Assembly: GCA_027490875.1 (NCBI GenBank)
Contig: JAIXXE010000025.1
Coordinates: forward strand, 1 to 5,460
From: Alphaproteobacteria bacterium
GTDB taxonomy: Bacteria > Pseudomonadota > Alphaproteobacteria > UBA2136 > UBA6156
DNA: 5,460 bases
Direction: 5' to 3'
The notes below the pieces were generated by a model that saw only the letters and a list, made by a program, of their open reading frames with translations, was not told the DNA's origin and ran no database searches. Position numbers and translations under genes: made by a program. Positions 1 through 5,460 of the stretch are shown piece by piece (the first letter of the stretch is position 1; the number at the start of each line of letters is the position of its first letter).

Positions 1-300
1 ACCTTGGTGCCACTGCCTGAAGCAGAAGCCCCCTTGTGGGAAGGCTATGGCCGCAAAGCGCTGATCGAGCTTTTTGTTAGCGCGACCGTTGGCAAGACTG
101 CGACCGAGCTCAACCCGGTTCACATCTCCTTCATCGCCGTCAGCGCGGTTGAACTTGAAGACTGGCGGCAGATCTTGATGTCCTGCGACCTGCAGCAAGA
201 TTTGGCGTTGCTCGACTGGCTAGAGCGTGAAGGGACGATTCGCACGCTGGCATGGGAGCCCGCACGGCAGGGCTTCTTCCCCGTCGTTGCCACTGCGTAG
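1..300 (+). CDS. Small exported protein of unknown function, copy 1 (5' end outside window)
   Basis: The reading frame is open from base 1 (Thr-Leu-Val-Pro-Leu-Pro) to a TAG at 298-300. It aligns throughout with the complete paralogue at 522-908, in which the same Thr-Leu-Val-Pro follows a signal peptide by a few residues. The true start and signal peptide therefore almost certainly lie left of the window, and the apparent TTG start at position 4 is not real. About 99 codons are visible. Shared blocks are PLPEAEAPLW, GYGR, FIAVSAV, LEDWRQ and LDWLEREG. This copy has about six extra residues between the GYGR and FIAVSAV blocks (around VSATVGKTATEL) and a different C-terminus ending FFPVVATA. 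I recognise no enzymatic motif or known domain. By analogy with copy 2 it is probably a small exported protein; its function is unknown. Confidence 0.75.
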   Translation, partial: TLVPLPEAEAPLWEGYGRKALIELFVSATVGKTATELNPVHISFIAVSAVELEDWRQILMSCDLQQDLALLDWLEREGTIRTLAWEPARQGFFPVVATA

Positions 301-328
301 ACCTTGGCAGCGTCAATCACGATTGGTT

Positions 329-359
329 TCGGCCCGCTTTCCTTTGGGAAGCGGGCCGA
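329..359 (+). terminator. GC-rich hairpin after copy 1, probable terminator
   Basis: The arms GGCCCGCTT (331-339) and AAGCGGGCC (349-357) are perfect complements. The stem continues inward through three more pairs to a TTT loop (343-345) and outward by two pairs, giving about 14 bp with one G-U. It lies 29 bases after the stop codon. The downstream tail GATTCTGTTG is only modestly T-rich, so this could be an imperfect intrinsic terminator or a 3' end-stabilising hairpin. The same hairpin recurs after copy 2. Confidence 0.55.
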
Positions 360-426
360 TTCTGTTGAGGGGGCTTTCAGTGCTTCGCTATAAGTTTCCT
401 TAAGGACCTCATGGGCTTTTTTTGGT

Positions 427-455
427 TTTACAGGGCGGCTGTGTTCGGTTAAGCT
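427..455 (+). promoter_or_regulatory. Possible sigma70-type promoter for copy 2
   Basis: TTTACA (427-432, five of six matches to TTGACA) is followed after 17 bases by TAAGCT (450-455, three of six matches to TATAAT). It lies about 67 bases before the ATG at 522 and beyond the hairpin of copy 1. The -10 is weak, so this is the best candidate seen rather than a firm call. A perfect 10-base palindrome TCCTTAAGGA lies just upstream at 397-406. Confidence 0.25.
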
Positions 456-521
456 GGCAGGGTTGATAGCGTTTGAAAAAGGCAGAATCCCCTGCCTAAC
501 CCGCCCGAGGAGGCGAATAAG

Positions 522-908
522 ATGCTCACGTCAAGACGCACTCTGATGTTTGGACTTTCCTCGCTGGCACTTGCTGCTGGCCTTGGCTTACCTGCAGTGG
601 CCGCACCACCTGTGCTGCCAACCTTGGTGCCACTGCCTGAAGCAGAAGCCCCCTTGTGGAAAGGCTATGGCCGCGATGCGCTGATGGCGCTTTTTGACGG
701 CATCCCTGCCATCAACCCGATGAGCATTGCCTTCATCGCCGTCAGTGCAGTTGCCCTTGAAGACTGGCGGCAGGAACTGATGCTTGGGAACATGCAAACC
801 GAAGACGTGGCGGTGCTGGACTGGCTGGAGCGAGAAGGCGCCATTATTACCCTGGATTCGGAGCCGCCAGTGCAGGGCTGGCTCCGATACAACGCCGCTT
901 CTGCCTAA
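522..908 (+). CDS. Small exported protein of unknown function, copy 2 (complete)
   Basis: This 128-residue protein has a clear export signal. A short charged n-region contains Ser-Arg-Arg (residues 4-6, SRRTLM). A hydrophobic core follows at about residues 8-24, and a cleavage site is likely near AVAA-P (residues 25-29). The twin arginines in the SRRxLx context suggest the Tat pathway, although Leu replaces the usual Phe and Sec export cannot be excluded. The mature part, about 100 residues, has no cysteine, no further membrane segment and no motif I recognise. It contains the blocks FIAVSAV, LEDWRQ and LDWLEREG shared with copy 1. The start is well supported: GAGGAGG at 507-513 sits 8 bases before the ATG. 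The gene stands alone between its own hairpin and that of copy 1, so it is probably monocistronic. Function unknown; the evidence supports a small periplasmic or secreted protein in a tandem pair. Confidence 0.85.
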   Translation: MLTSRRTLMFGLSSLALAAGLGLPAVAAPPVLPTLVPLPEAEAPLWKGYGRDALMALFDGIPAINPMSIAFIAVSAVALEDWRQELMLGNMQTEDVAVLDWLEREGAIITLDSEPPVQGWLRYNAASA

Positions 909-936
909 GCCTTCGCAGCTTCGATAACGATCGGTT

Positions 937-967
937 TTGGCCCGCTTTCCTTTGGGAAGCGGGCCGA
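937..967 (+). terminator. GC-rich hairpin after copy 2, probable terminator
   Basis: The arms GGCCCGCTT (939-947) and AAGCGGGCC (957-965) carry the same inner pairs and TTT loop as the hairpin after copy 1. One outer base differs (T at 938 instead of C) but can still pair as U-G with 966. It starts 28 bases after the stop codon. As with copy 1, a strong T-run is missing. Confidence 0.55.
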
Positions 968-1032
968 TTCTGTTGAGGGTTGGTGGGTGCCTGGTTGCTG
1001 CCATTGCTGCGGCACGGGCATGGTAGGGAGGA

Positions 1033-1088
1033 CTCCATTTTTCAGTGGAATGACAAAATGGAGATTGCCGCGCTGCGCTCGCAATGAC
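1033..1088. repeat. Intergenic inverted-repeat element, likely a dispersed repeat
   Basis: There are two adjacent dyads. CTCCATTTT (1033-1041) and AAAATGGAG (1055-1063) form a perfect 9-bp stem with a 13-base spacer. ATTGC (1064-1068) and GCAAT (1081-1085) enclose a GCG/CGC inner stem. The hexamer AATGAC occurs after the first spacer (1049-1054) and again at the end (1083-1088). From memory, blocks close to GATTGCCGCGC...GCTCGCAATGAC recur as dispersed intergenic repeats in many bacterial genomes. Only one copy is in this window, so repetition is not shown here. No ORF lies inside it. It sits between the convergent ends of copy 2 and the tRNA with the UAA anticodon. Confidence 0.5.
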
Positions 1089-1148
1089 CCGTTCTTAGGT
1101 ATTGGGTAAGTGAGCCTAGGGTTCGCTATCGTTTAACCCTTGTTAGCA

Positions 1149-1224
1149 TGGTGCCCATGGCCAGACTCGAACTGGCACTGGAAGGATTTTAAGTCCTCTG
1201 TCTCTGCCATTGGACTACATGGGC
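1149..1224 (-). tRNA. tRNA with UAA anticodon (Leu), class I body
   Basis: Read on the minus strand this is a complete 76-nt cloverleaf. The acceptor GCCCATG pairs perfectly with CATGGGC, followed by discriminator A and an encoded CCA. The D-arm has a 3-bp GTC/GAC stem, a C13 x A22 mismatch and the GG of the D-loop. The anticodon stem is GAGGA/TCCTT (one G-U) around the loop CTTAAAA. The T-arm is GCCAG-TTCGAGT-CTGGC. The anticodon is TAA (complement of 1189-1191), which reads the leucine codon UUA, and discriminator A73 fits leucine. The oddity is the 5-nt variable loop CCAGT: bacterial tRNA-Leu normally has a long variable arm. It is separated from the upstream tRNA-Gly by a terminator, so it probably has its own promoter. 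I am confident it is a tRNA gene, less so about its amino acid. Confidence 0.85.
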
Positions 1225-1235
1225 ACCGGTTGGGC

Positions 1236-1263
1236 TTTTAACGGAAGTTTGCCATGGCGTCTA
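1236..1263 (-). promoter_or_regulatory. Weak candidate promoter for the UAA-anticodon tRNA
   Basis: On the minus strand TAGACG (1263-1258) and TTAAAA (1241-1236) are separated by 16 bases and lie 11 bases before the tRNA 5' end. The matches to TTGACA and TATAAT are poor (four and three of six). A promoter is expected in the 80 bases between the tRNA-Gly terminator and this tRNA, and this is the best-placed candidate. Confidence 0.2.
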
Positions 1264-1304
1264 GCGGTGCTGCTGGTGGCAGGTTTTATGGTTGCACTCA
1301 ACAC

Positions 1305-1326
1305 AAAAAAGAGGCCGAAGCCTCTT
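1305..1326 (-). terminator. Intrinsic terminator of tRNA-Gly
   Basis: On the minus strand AAGAGGC (1326-1320) and GCCTCTT (1315-1309) form a perfect 7-bp stem closed by a C(TTCG)G tetraloop. It runs directly into six T's (1310-1305). This is a textbook rho-independent terminator placed 32 bases after the 3' end of tRNA-Gly. Confidence 0.9.
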
Positions 1327-1358
1327 GATTGATTTCGTGACGCAGTAGGGTAAATCTT

Positions 1359-1433
1359 TGGAGCGGGAGAAGGGATTTGAACCCTCGACCCTCACCATGG
1401 CAAGGTGATGCTCTACCCCTGAGCTACTCCCGC
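1359..1433 (-). tRNA. tRNA-Gly(GCC)
   Basis: This is a complete 75-nt cloverleaf on the minus strand. The acceptor GCGGGAG pairs with CTCCCGC, followed by discriminator T and an encoded CCA. The D-arm is GCTC-AGGGGTA-GAGC. The anticodon stem is TCACC/GGTGA around TTGCCAT. The T-arm is GAGGG-TTCAAAT-CCCTT (one G-U). The anticodon GCC (complement of 1399-1401) reads GGC and GGU. Every conserved feature of a normal elongator tRNA is present. It has its own promoter upstream and its own terminator downstream, so it is a single-gene transcription unit. Confidence 0.97.
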
Positions 1434-1446
1434 GCTCCAGGTCAAC

Positions 1447-1475
1447 TCTCTAACCAGCGGCGCAGGCTTTGTCAA
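1447..1475 (-). promoter_or_regulatory. Promoter of tRNA-Gly
   Basis: On the minus strand a perfect -35 box TTGACA (1475-1470) is followed after exactly 17 bases by TAGAGA (1452-1447). The latter matches the -10 consensus in three of six positions, including the first TA. It ends 13 bases before the tRNA 5' end, the right distance for a short-leader tRNA transcript. It lies outside the chemoreceptor gene. Confidence 0.55.
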
Positions 1476-1522
1476 CCGTTGGCGTTACCGATTTATGGCC
1501 TAGCCCCCCTAACAGGTAACAA

Positions 1523-3382
1523 TTACATCTTGGCGTTACGCAGTTCGCCAATTTGGGCGGCGATTTTGCTCGTGTTATCCTGCATCCCTTGCAGGTTGCT
1601 GGAAATATCGTTGGTTGCCACCTGCTGCTCGCTCATGGCGGCGGTAATGGTGGCAAGGGTTTGGTCGATTTCTCCTAGGGTGTCGGTTGCCATTTCCAGC
1701 GCCTGAACCGTGGCGGTTGCGGCCTCCTGAATCAGGTTGATTTGCCCCGTAATATCCTGCGTGGCATTGCCCGCCGCGCTGGCAAGTTTTTTAACCTCGT
1801 CGGCCACCACGGCAAAGCCACGGCCTGCATCACCGGCACGCGCTGCCTCGATGCTGGCATTCAGTGCCAGCAGGTTGGTTTGCTCGGCAATATCCCGAAT
1901 CATCACCACAATTTCGCCAATGCGCTTGCTGGCATCGGTCAGTTGACCGGCTTGGGCGCGCTGCTGGTTGGCGCGCTCCACGGCCGACCGTGTGGTGGCC
2001 GAGGTGCTTTGCACCTTGCCCGTCAGGCTGCTGGCGGTGGAGGAAAGCTCATTCGCTGCACCCGCAATGGTGGTGGCCATGCCGTTAAGCTCCTGGGTGC
2101 TGCCCATCACATCGGACGTTAACCCATGCAGCTTATCGGTAAATTGCTGCCGCACCGCTTCAGCGCGCTCAGCGGTCTCTTGTTCGAGCCGGGCTTTATC
2201 GGCCCCAGTCTGCCTGAGAATATCCACCCCATCGGCCAATTTGCCCAGTTCGTCTTTGCCCCGTAGCCTGCTTAAATCCTGGTTGAAATCACCCTTGGTG
2301 ATAGCCCCGACCACCTGAATAATCCGGGTGAGGCGGCCGGTAACCCGAACTGGCAAGTAGTAGGCAATTATTCCGCCCATCAGCAGCGTGATGACCATCC
2401 CGACCGCCCAAGCCCAGAGGGTAAAGGTTTGGGTTTCGATGGCTTGATTGAGCAGCGTGGTGCGTTCATCGGCGGCCAATCTCACCAAGTCCTCGGCATC
2501 GTTAAGCGCCGTGGTGCTGCGCGTAAAGAAGGTGCCGAAATCTTGGGGGTAGACGGGGCTTTCAGCACTGCTAGCCTTGAGGATTTGCTCACGCAGGGCA
2601 AGGTAGCTGCCAAAGTAGTCGGCATTCAGTTTATCAATCTGCGCCTTTACAGTCTCTGGCAGGCCGGGTGTGGTTTGGTATTTGCTTAAAAACTTCATGG
2701 CCTGCACGGCTTCATTGTGCATGCGCAGCATAAAGTTCTGGTCGGCTTCACTGATCGGCACATTCTTGGCAATGGCGATGGCCATAATGGTGCGGTCGCG
2801 GCCGCCCATTTCACGGACGCGCCAACCTTCCTGCACAATATTGCTGAGTGCATCGACGGCAGGCGGTGCGGTAACGCCGGGAGTGGTTAGGACGTTGCGG
2901 AGGCCATTCATATAACCAATGTAATAGGGAATATCGCGGGGCCATTCGGTCAGAATTGTTGCATCACGCGCGGTGGCTGGCTGTTGCAAGGCGGCATCGG
3001 CAACGGTGCGGAGCTGATTGATTTTGGCGCGAACGTCGGCCAAGGGTTGGAGGAAAATGTTATTCAGTCGTTCATCCTTGCGGGCTTCAACCATCGTCAC
3101 GAGCTTATCGAGGCTCTCGTTACTCTTGGCGCGTTGGGTATCGGCCATACCACGAAACTGAGGGGCAATTGGGTCGGGCAGATTAAGGGTGACCTGTATC
3201 ACGCTGCGTTCCAGCGAGAGGTCGATCGTGCCCCGGTTGAGGTACTTCCGCAGCGTATAGTTTGCCTGCAGATCATCAAGTTTGGTGCCGACTTCCCATG
3301 CGTCGTACAGGCGGCTGGCCATGAGCCCGAGCATGAGGGCAATAATGGCGAGAATCTGGAGTGTTAACAAACGCAACGACAT
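1523..3382 (-). CDS. Methyl-accepting chemotaxis protein (transmembrane chemoreceptor)
   Basis: This 619-residue chemoreceptor would sense a ligand outside the inner membrane and control the CheA kinase through CheW. Domains in order: TM1 at about residues 4-23; a periplasmic helical domain at about 24-320; TM2 at about 321-343; a HAMP linker at about 344-395; and a coiled-coil signalling domain to the end. The diagnostic hairpin tip is present at about 497-530 ([20 protein letters not shown], then [11 protein letters not shown]). The C-terminus ELRNAKM lacks a CheR-tethering pentapeptide of the NWETF type. The roughly 300-residue sensor is much longer than the four-helix bundle of E. coli receptors. 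It contains LSLERS followed by QVTLNLPDP, which loosely recalls NIT-type helical sensors, but I cannot assign a ligand. The ATG is preceded by AAGGAAG 5 bases away (minus strand, about 3394-3388). There are no che genes nearby; it is an orphan receptor, divergent from the ATPase gene. Confidence 0.95.
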   Translation of the reverse strand: MSLRLLTLQILAIIALMLGLMASRLYDAWEVGTKLDDLQANYTLRKYLNRGTIDLSLERSVIQVTLNLPDPIAPQFRGMADTQRAKSNESLDKLVTMVEARKDERLNNIFLQPLADVRAKINQLRTVADAALQQPATARDATILTEWPRDIPYYIGYMNGLRNVLTTPGVTAPPAVDALSNIVQEGWRVREMGGRDRTIMAIAIAKNVPISEADQNFMLRMHNEAVQAMKFLSKYQTTPGLPETVKAQIDKLNADYFGSYLALREQILKASSAESPVYPQDFGTFFTRSTTALNDAEDLVRLAADERTTLLNQAIETQTFTLWAWAVGMVITLLMGGIIAYYLPVRVTGRLTRIIQVVGAITKGDFNQDLSRLRGKDELGKLADGVDILRQTGADKARLEQETAERAEAVRQQFTDKLHGLTSDVMGSTQELNGMATTIAGAANELSSTASSLTGKVQSTSATTRSAVERANQQRAQAGQLTDASKRIGEIVVMIRDIAEQTNLLALNASIEAARAGDAGRGFAVVADEVKKLASAAGNATQDITGQINLIQEAATATVQALEMATDTLGEIDQTLATITAAMSEQQVATNDISSNLQGMQDNTSKIAAQIGELRNAKM

Positions 3383-3465
3383 AGGAACTTCCTTTTTTTA
3401 TTGCATTTAAGGTATGACAAAAGCAGGCTTGAATCACGAGGTTTGCGGTTTTAATTCACACTTTT

Positions 3466-3541
3466 TTGACTGAACGTTGCGCAGAGGTAACAGGTTTGGT
3501 GATGGCGCAGGTGCCACACCCCTCCGCGCCCTTTGTATAAA
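3466..3541 (+). promoter_or_regulatory. Candidate promoter region of the ATPase gene, with an overlapping dyad
   Basis: TATAAA at 3536-3541 matches five of six -10 bases. It would start transcription near 3548, just before the probable ribosome site at 3552-3557. Its -35 is poor (GCCACA, 3513-3518, 17-base spacer). A second option is TTGACT (3466-3471) with TAACAG (3488-3493). An 8-bp stem with one bulge (GGTG-A-TGGC, 3498-3506, against GCCA-CACC, 3513-3520) covers the -35 of the first promoter and could be an operator. No convincing promoter was seen for the divergent chemoreceptor. Confidence 0.35.
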
Positions 3542-3561
3542 GCAGCGTGAAGAAAGGCCGA

Positions 3562-5301
3562 ATGTTCGGTATGCTGCGCCCAAGGCAAAGGCTCTGGATA
3601 GCGCGTATGGATATTGTAGACTTGATGATTGCCGACCGGGTAATAGGGTTGGGCGACCTGCACAACCTGCCGGTGGCTGTGCAAAAAGATGCCGACGCGC
3701 TGATTGAAGCCCTTGGGAAGGCTGGTAAATTAAGCCCCAATCAGCAAGCCCGCTACAAGGCCGTGGCCTACGACTTTCCGCTTAAAAACGATGAAGAAAT
3801 GGCCCGCGTAACCCCGCATCAGGTGGAAGGAATAGACCGGGCCTTTTTACAGTTTTATACTGCTTGCCCGATTGAACTGGGCCGCAACGAGGTGCTGTGG
3901 GCCGCCGCCGACCTGCCCAACAAGCGCCTGCATAGCGAGATTTTGCTGCGCAACCGTAAGAATGGCCATCAGTTTGTGTGGGCCAGCGCCAAGGCCATTG
4001 AAAGCGCGATTGAGCGCATGAACAAGCGCGAAGGCCATAGCCTAAAGTTTTTGGTTGAGAATGCCTACGCCCAACTTAATGCCGGAAATGATGACGCCAT
4101 CATTAACCTGGTGGATGAAATTGTGCGCACAGCCTATAAAAACGGCGCCAGCGATTTGCACATCGAGATTTTGAACCGCAAGCCGACCGTGATGGCGCGG
4201 ATCGACAACGAGCTGGAAGAGCTGGTGGCGCTGCCGATGGAAGTGTACGACCGCGTGGTGGGCCGCCTGCGCCACATGGCGGGTGTGAGTGCCGAAAACT
4301 TTAAAAAACCGCTGTATGGCCGGATGACCTTTGAACTGAGTAACCGGCAGAACGTTGATATTCGGTACACCACCCAGCCGATTACGCTGGAAAACACCGC
4401 CAAGATTGCCATGCGCTTTCTGCGCCCCTTTGAAGGCCAGATGGAAAGCTTTGGCTATCAGCCCGAAAGCATCGAGAAAATTGACGCTCTGATGAAATTT
4501 GAAGAAGGCGTGGTGATTTTTGCCGGGCCAACTGGCCAAGGTAAGAGCACCGCCTGCCGCCTGATGATTCGGCGTGGGCAACGGCCCGGGCAAAACGTGA
4601 TTGCTTACGAAAAGCAGATTGAAGAACGGATGGAGAATGTCATCCAGACCGAAGAAGATTTGGCCGCTGGCGTGAACCTGGAGAGCTTTCTCTATGCTGC
4701 CTTGGGGCTCGACCCTGACATTATGTACATTGGGGAAGTGCGGAGCCCCGAAGACACCCGCCGCGTGATTGATGCCGGAAACCTGGGCCACTTGGTGATT
4801 ACCACCATGCACGCCAACGATAGCTTCATGACGTTGGACCGCCTGCTGCAGCGCGGCGTGCCGCCCGAACTGATTTTTAGCAACGTGCGGGGTGTGGTAA
4901 GCCAGCGGCTGGTGCGGCGGCTGTGCCCCAAGTGCCGTGTGCCGTTTGAACTTGACCAACCCTTGGCCGATAGCATGAACGCGATTCGGAATATTGGCTT
5001 TAAGCGGGGTGATGCCATCTATCGGCCTAACCGCAACGGCTGCGAACTGTGCCATTACCGCGGATACAGTGGCCGGATTGCGATGGAAGAGGTGCTGGAA
5101 GTATGGCGGCGCGATATCAGCCGCAATTTATGGTCGAGCAACCGGCTGCGGCCCGATTGGATTGAGGTGGTGCGCGAGCAGGCCGCAGCCGGCGGCATGA
5201 AAGACATGCTTACCCAAGGCCTAAGCCACTTAAAGGCCGGTATTACCAGCCTTGATGAACTGGAACGATTCTTTAGTGCTGACCTTGAAACTCTCCGCTA
5301 A
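3562..5301 (+). CDS. PilB/GspE-family secretion or pilus-assembly ATPase
   Basis: This hexameric cytoplasmic ATPase would drive a type IV pilus or type II secretion-like machine. With the ATG at 3562 it has 579 residues. The N-terminal part (about 1-155) is a divergent MshEN/GspE-N-like domain ending in AIESAIERM. The N2 segment carries ASDLHIE (about 196-202). Walker A is GPTGQGKST (322-330). The Walker B region is DPDIMYIGEVR (384-394), with its glutamate. The His box is GHLVITTMHANDS (409-421). Two CxxC pairs (C455/C458 and C494/C497) form the zinc-binding tetracysteine typical of PilB/GspE and absent from PilT. The Asp box is unusual: YEKQIEE where EDP(I/V)E is expected. A GTG at 3547 would add five residues but has no ribosome site. 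GAAAGG at 3552-3557 precedes the ATG at 3562 by 4 bases, and MFGML is a natural N-terminus; the ATG at 3571 is also possible. The overlapping downstream gspF/pilC-like gene supports the role. I cannot tell pilus from secretion. Confidence 0.92.
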   Translation: MFGMLRPRQRLWIARMDIVDLMIADRVIGLGDLHNLPVAVQKDADALIEALGKAGKLSPNQQARYKAVAYDFPLKNDEEMARVTPHQVEGIDRAFLQFYTACPIELGRNEVLWAAADLPNKRLHSEILLRNRKNGHQFVWASAKAIESAIERMNKREGHSLKFLVENAYAQLNAGNDDAIINLVDEIVRTAYKNGASDLHIEILNRKPTVMARIDNELEELVALPMEVYDRVVGRLRHMAGVSAENFKKPLYGRMTFELSNRQNVDIRYTTQPITLENTAKIAMRFLRPFEGQMESFGYQPESIEKIDALMKFEEGVVIFAGPTGQGKSTACRLMIRRGQRPGQNVIAYEKQIEERMENVIQTEEDLAAGVNLESFLYAALGLDPDIMYIGEVRSPEDTRRVIDAGNLGHLVITTMHANDSFMTLDRLLQRGVPPELIFSNVRGVVSQRLVRRLCPKCRVPFELDQPLADSMNAIRNIGFKRGDAIYRPNRNGCELCHYRGYSGRIAMEEVLEVWRRDISRNLWSSNRLRPDWIEVVREQAAAGGMKDMLTQGLSHLKAGITSLDELERFFSADLETLR

Positions 5302-5460
5302 CCTTACCGGGCCAAGCCTCGAGCCACGCGACCGCGAGAGGTTCTTTTTCTTCATGGCCATGATGATGAAGACCGGCCAGCCGACTGCCGACGCGCTGCG
5401 GGCCGTGGCCAAGGCGTTCCGCACCGAACAGAAGGAAGGCGTGGCCAATGCAATTGCCGG
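5255..5460 (+). CDS. PilC/GspF-like inner-membrane platform protein (3' end outside window)
   Basis: A second reading frame opens inside the ATPase gene and stays open to the window edge (68 codons visible from the ATG at 5255). Residues 25-48 (RDRERFFFFMAMMMKTGQP, then ADALRAVA) match the start of the first GspF/PilC domain, in which an R-x-x-FF-x-x-(L/M)A-x-(L/M)-(L/M)-x-x-G pattern is followed by ALR. This family forms the inner-membrane platform that the PilB/GspE hexamer engages. The first TM segment would lie beyond the window. The start is uncertain: the ATG at 5255 gives a 47-base overlap with the ATPase gene, a GTG at 5276 preceded by GGAA gives 26 bases, and a TTG at 5285 is also possible. 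No start has a strong ribosome site, which fits translational coupling to the ATPase gene. Confidence 0.75.
   Translation, partial: MNWNDSLVLTLKLSANLTGPSLEPRDRERFFFFMAMMMKTGQPTADALRAVAKAFRTEQKEGVANAIA

Larger units (their letters stand above)
1..979 (+). repeat. Tandem gene duplication including the 3' hairpin
   Basis: Positions 1-371 correspond to 621-979. The two ends of the unit are identical: 39 bases at 1-39 and 621-659, and 41 bases at 331-371 and 939-979, the latter covering the hairpin. The coding middle has diverged clearly, with a net 12-base (in-frame) length difference. Similarity stops at 371/979. The left boundary is outside the window. Confidence 0.8.

Noticed and set aside
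415..425. Run of seven T's downstream of copy 1, as a terminator tail
   Set aside because: No stable GC-rich stem ends directly before it; the strong hairpin is about 57 bases upstream.
588..1004. 138-codon minus-strand frame over copy 2
   Set aside because: It covers the plus-strand gene and its hairpin, and has no family resemblance. The plus-strand gene has the signal peptide, ribosome site and paralogue.
1119..1142. AGGGTT/AACCCT dyad after the UAA-anticodon tRNA, as a terminator
   Set aside because: It has a 6-bp stem, an 11-base loop and no T-run in the right place; too weak to call.
1149..1433. The tRNA pair as an attachment site for an integrated element
   Set aside because: No integrase, no second copy of a tRNA 3' end and no mobile gene is visible in the window.
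1484..1520. GTTACC/GGTAAC inverted repeat after the chemoreceptor stop, as a possible terminator
   Set aside because: The stem is only 6 bp with a 25-base loop and no T-run follows on the minus strand.
1377..1706. 109-codon plus-strand frame spanning tRNA-Gly and the end of the chemoreceptor gene
   Set aside because: It runs antisense through the tRNA, its promoter and the chemoreceptor 3' end. The protein has no recognisable motif and there is no ribosome site.
1742..2122. Plus-strand frames inside the chemoreceptor gene
   Set aside because: They are shadows of the conserved signalling domain, with no independent start signals.
4042..5055. 337-codon minus-strand frame inside the ATPase gene
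   Set aside because: It is entirely antisense to a well-conserved ATPase. Its His/Gln/Ala-rich translation is typical of the reverse complement of GC-biased coding sequence.

Overview
The window looks like chromosomal DNA from a Gram-negative bacterium. It has moderately high G+C, a twin-arginine-type signal peptide, a two-transmembrane chemoreceptor, and a PilB/GspE-type ATPase followed by a PilC/GspF-type membrane protein. The style of the chemoreceptor signalling domain suggests an alphaproteobacterium, but that is an inference and no marker here settles the lineage.

Layout, left to right. (1) Positions 1-979 hold two tandem paralogous genes for a small exported protein of unknown function. 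The left copy is cut by the window edge and the right copy is complete (522-908). Each is followed by the same strong GC-rich hairpin. (2) Positions 980-1148 are non-coding and contain a two-part inverted-repeat element of the kind dispersed in bacterial intergenic regions. (3) Two tRNA genes lie on the minus strand: an ordinary tRNA-Gly(GCC) with a good promoter and a textbook UUCG-loop terminator, and downstream of that terminator an atypical tRNA with a UAA (leucine) anticodon but a class I body with only a 5-nt variable loop. (4) A 619-codon methyl-accepting chemotaxis protein is on the minus strand (1523-3382). (5) A 179-bp divergent intergenic region separates it from (6) a plus-strand pair: a PilB/GspE-family ATPase with a tetracysteine motif and an unusual Asp box, then a PilC/GspF-like platform protein that overlaps it by 47 nt and runs off the window.

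The last two genes are the motor and platform core of a type IV pilus or type II secretion-like machine and are probably translated together. The chemoreceptor shares only the divergent intergenic region with them, so a functional link to pilus-driven motility is possible but unproven. I see no CRISPR array, transposase, integrase or toxin-antitoxin pair. The most unusual items are the class I tRNA with a Leu anticodon, the mosaic tandem duplication of the exported protein, and the divergent Asp box of the ATPase.
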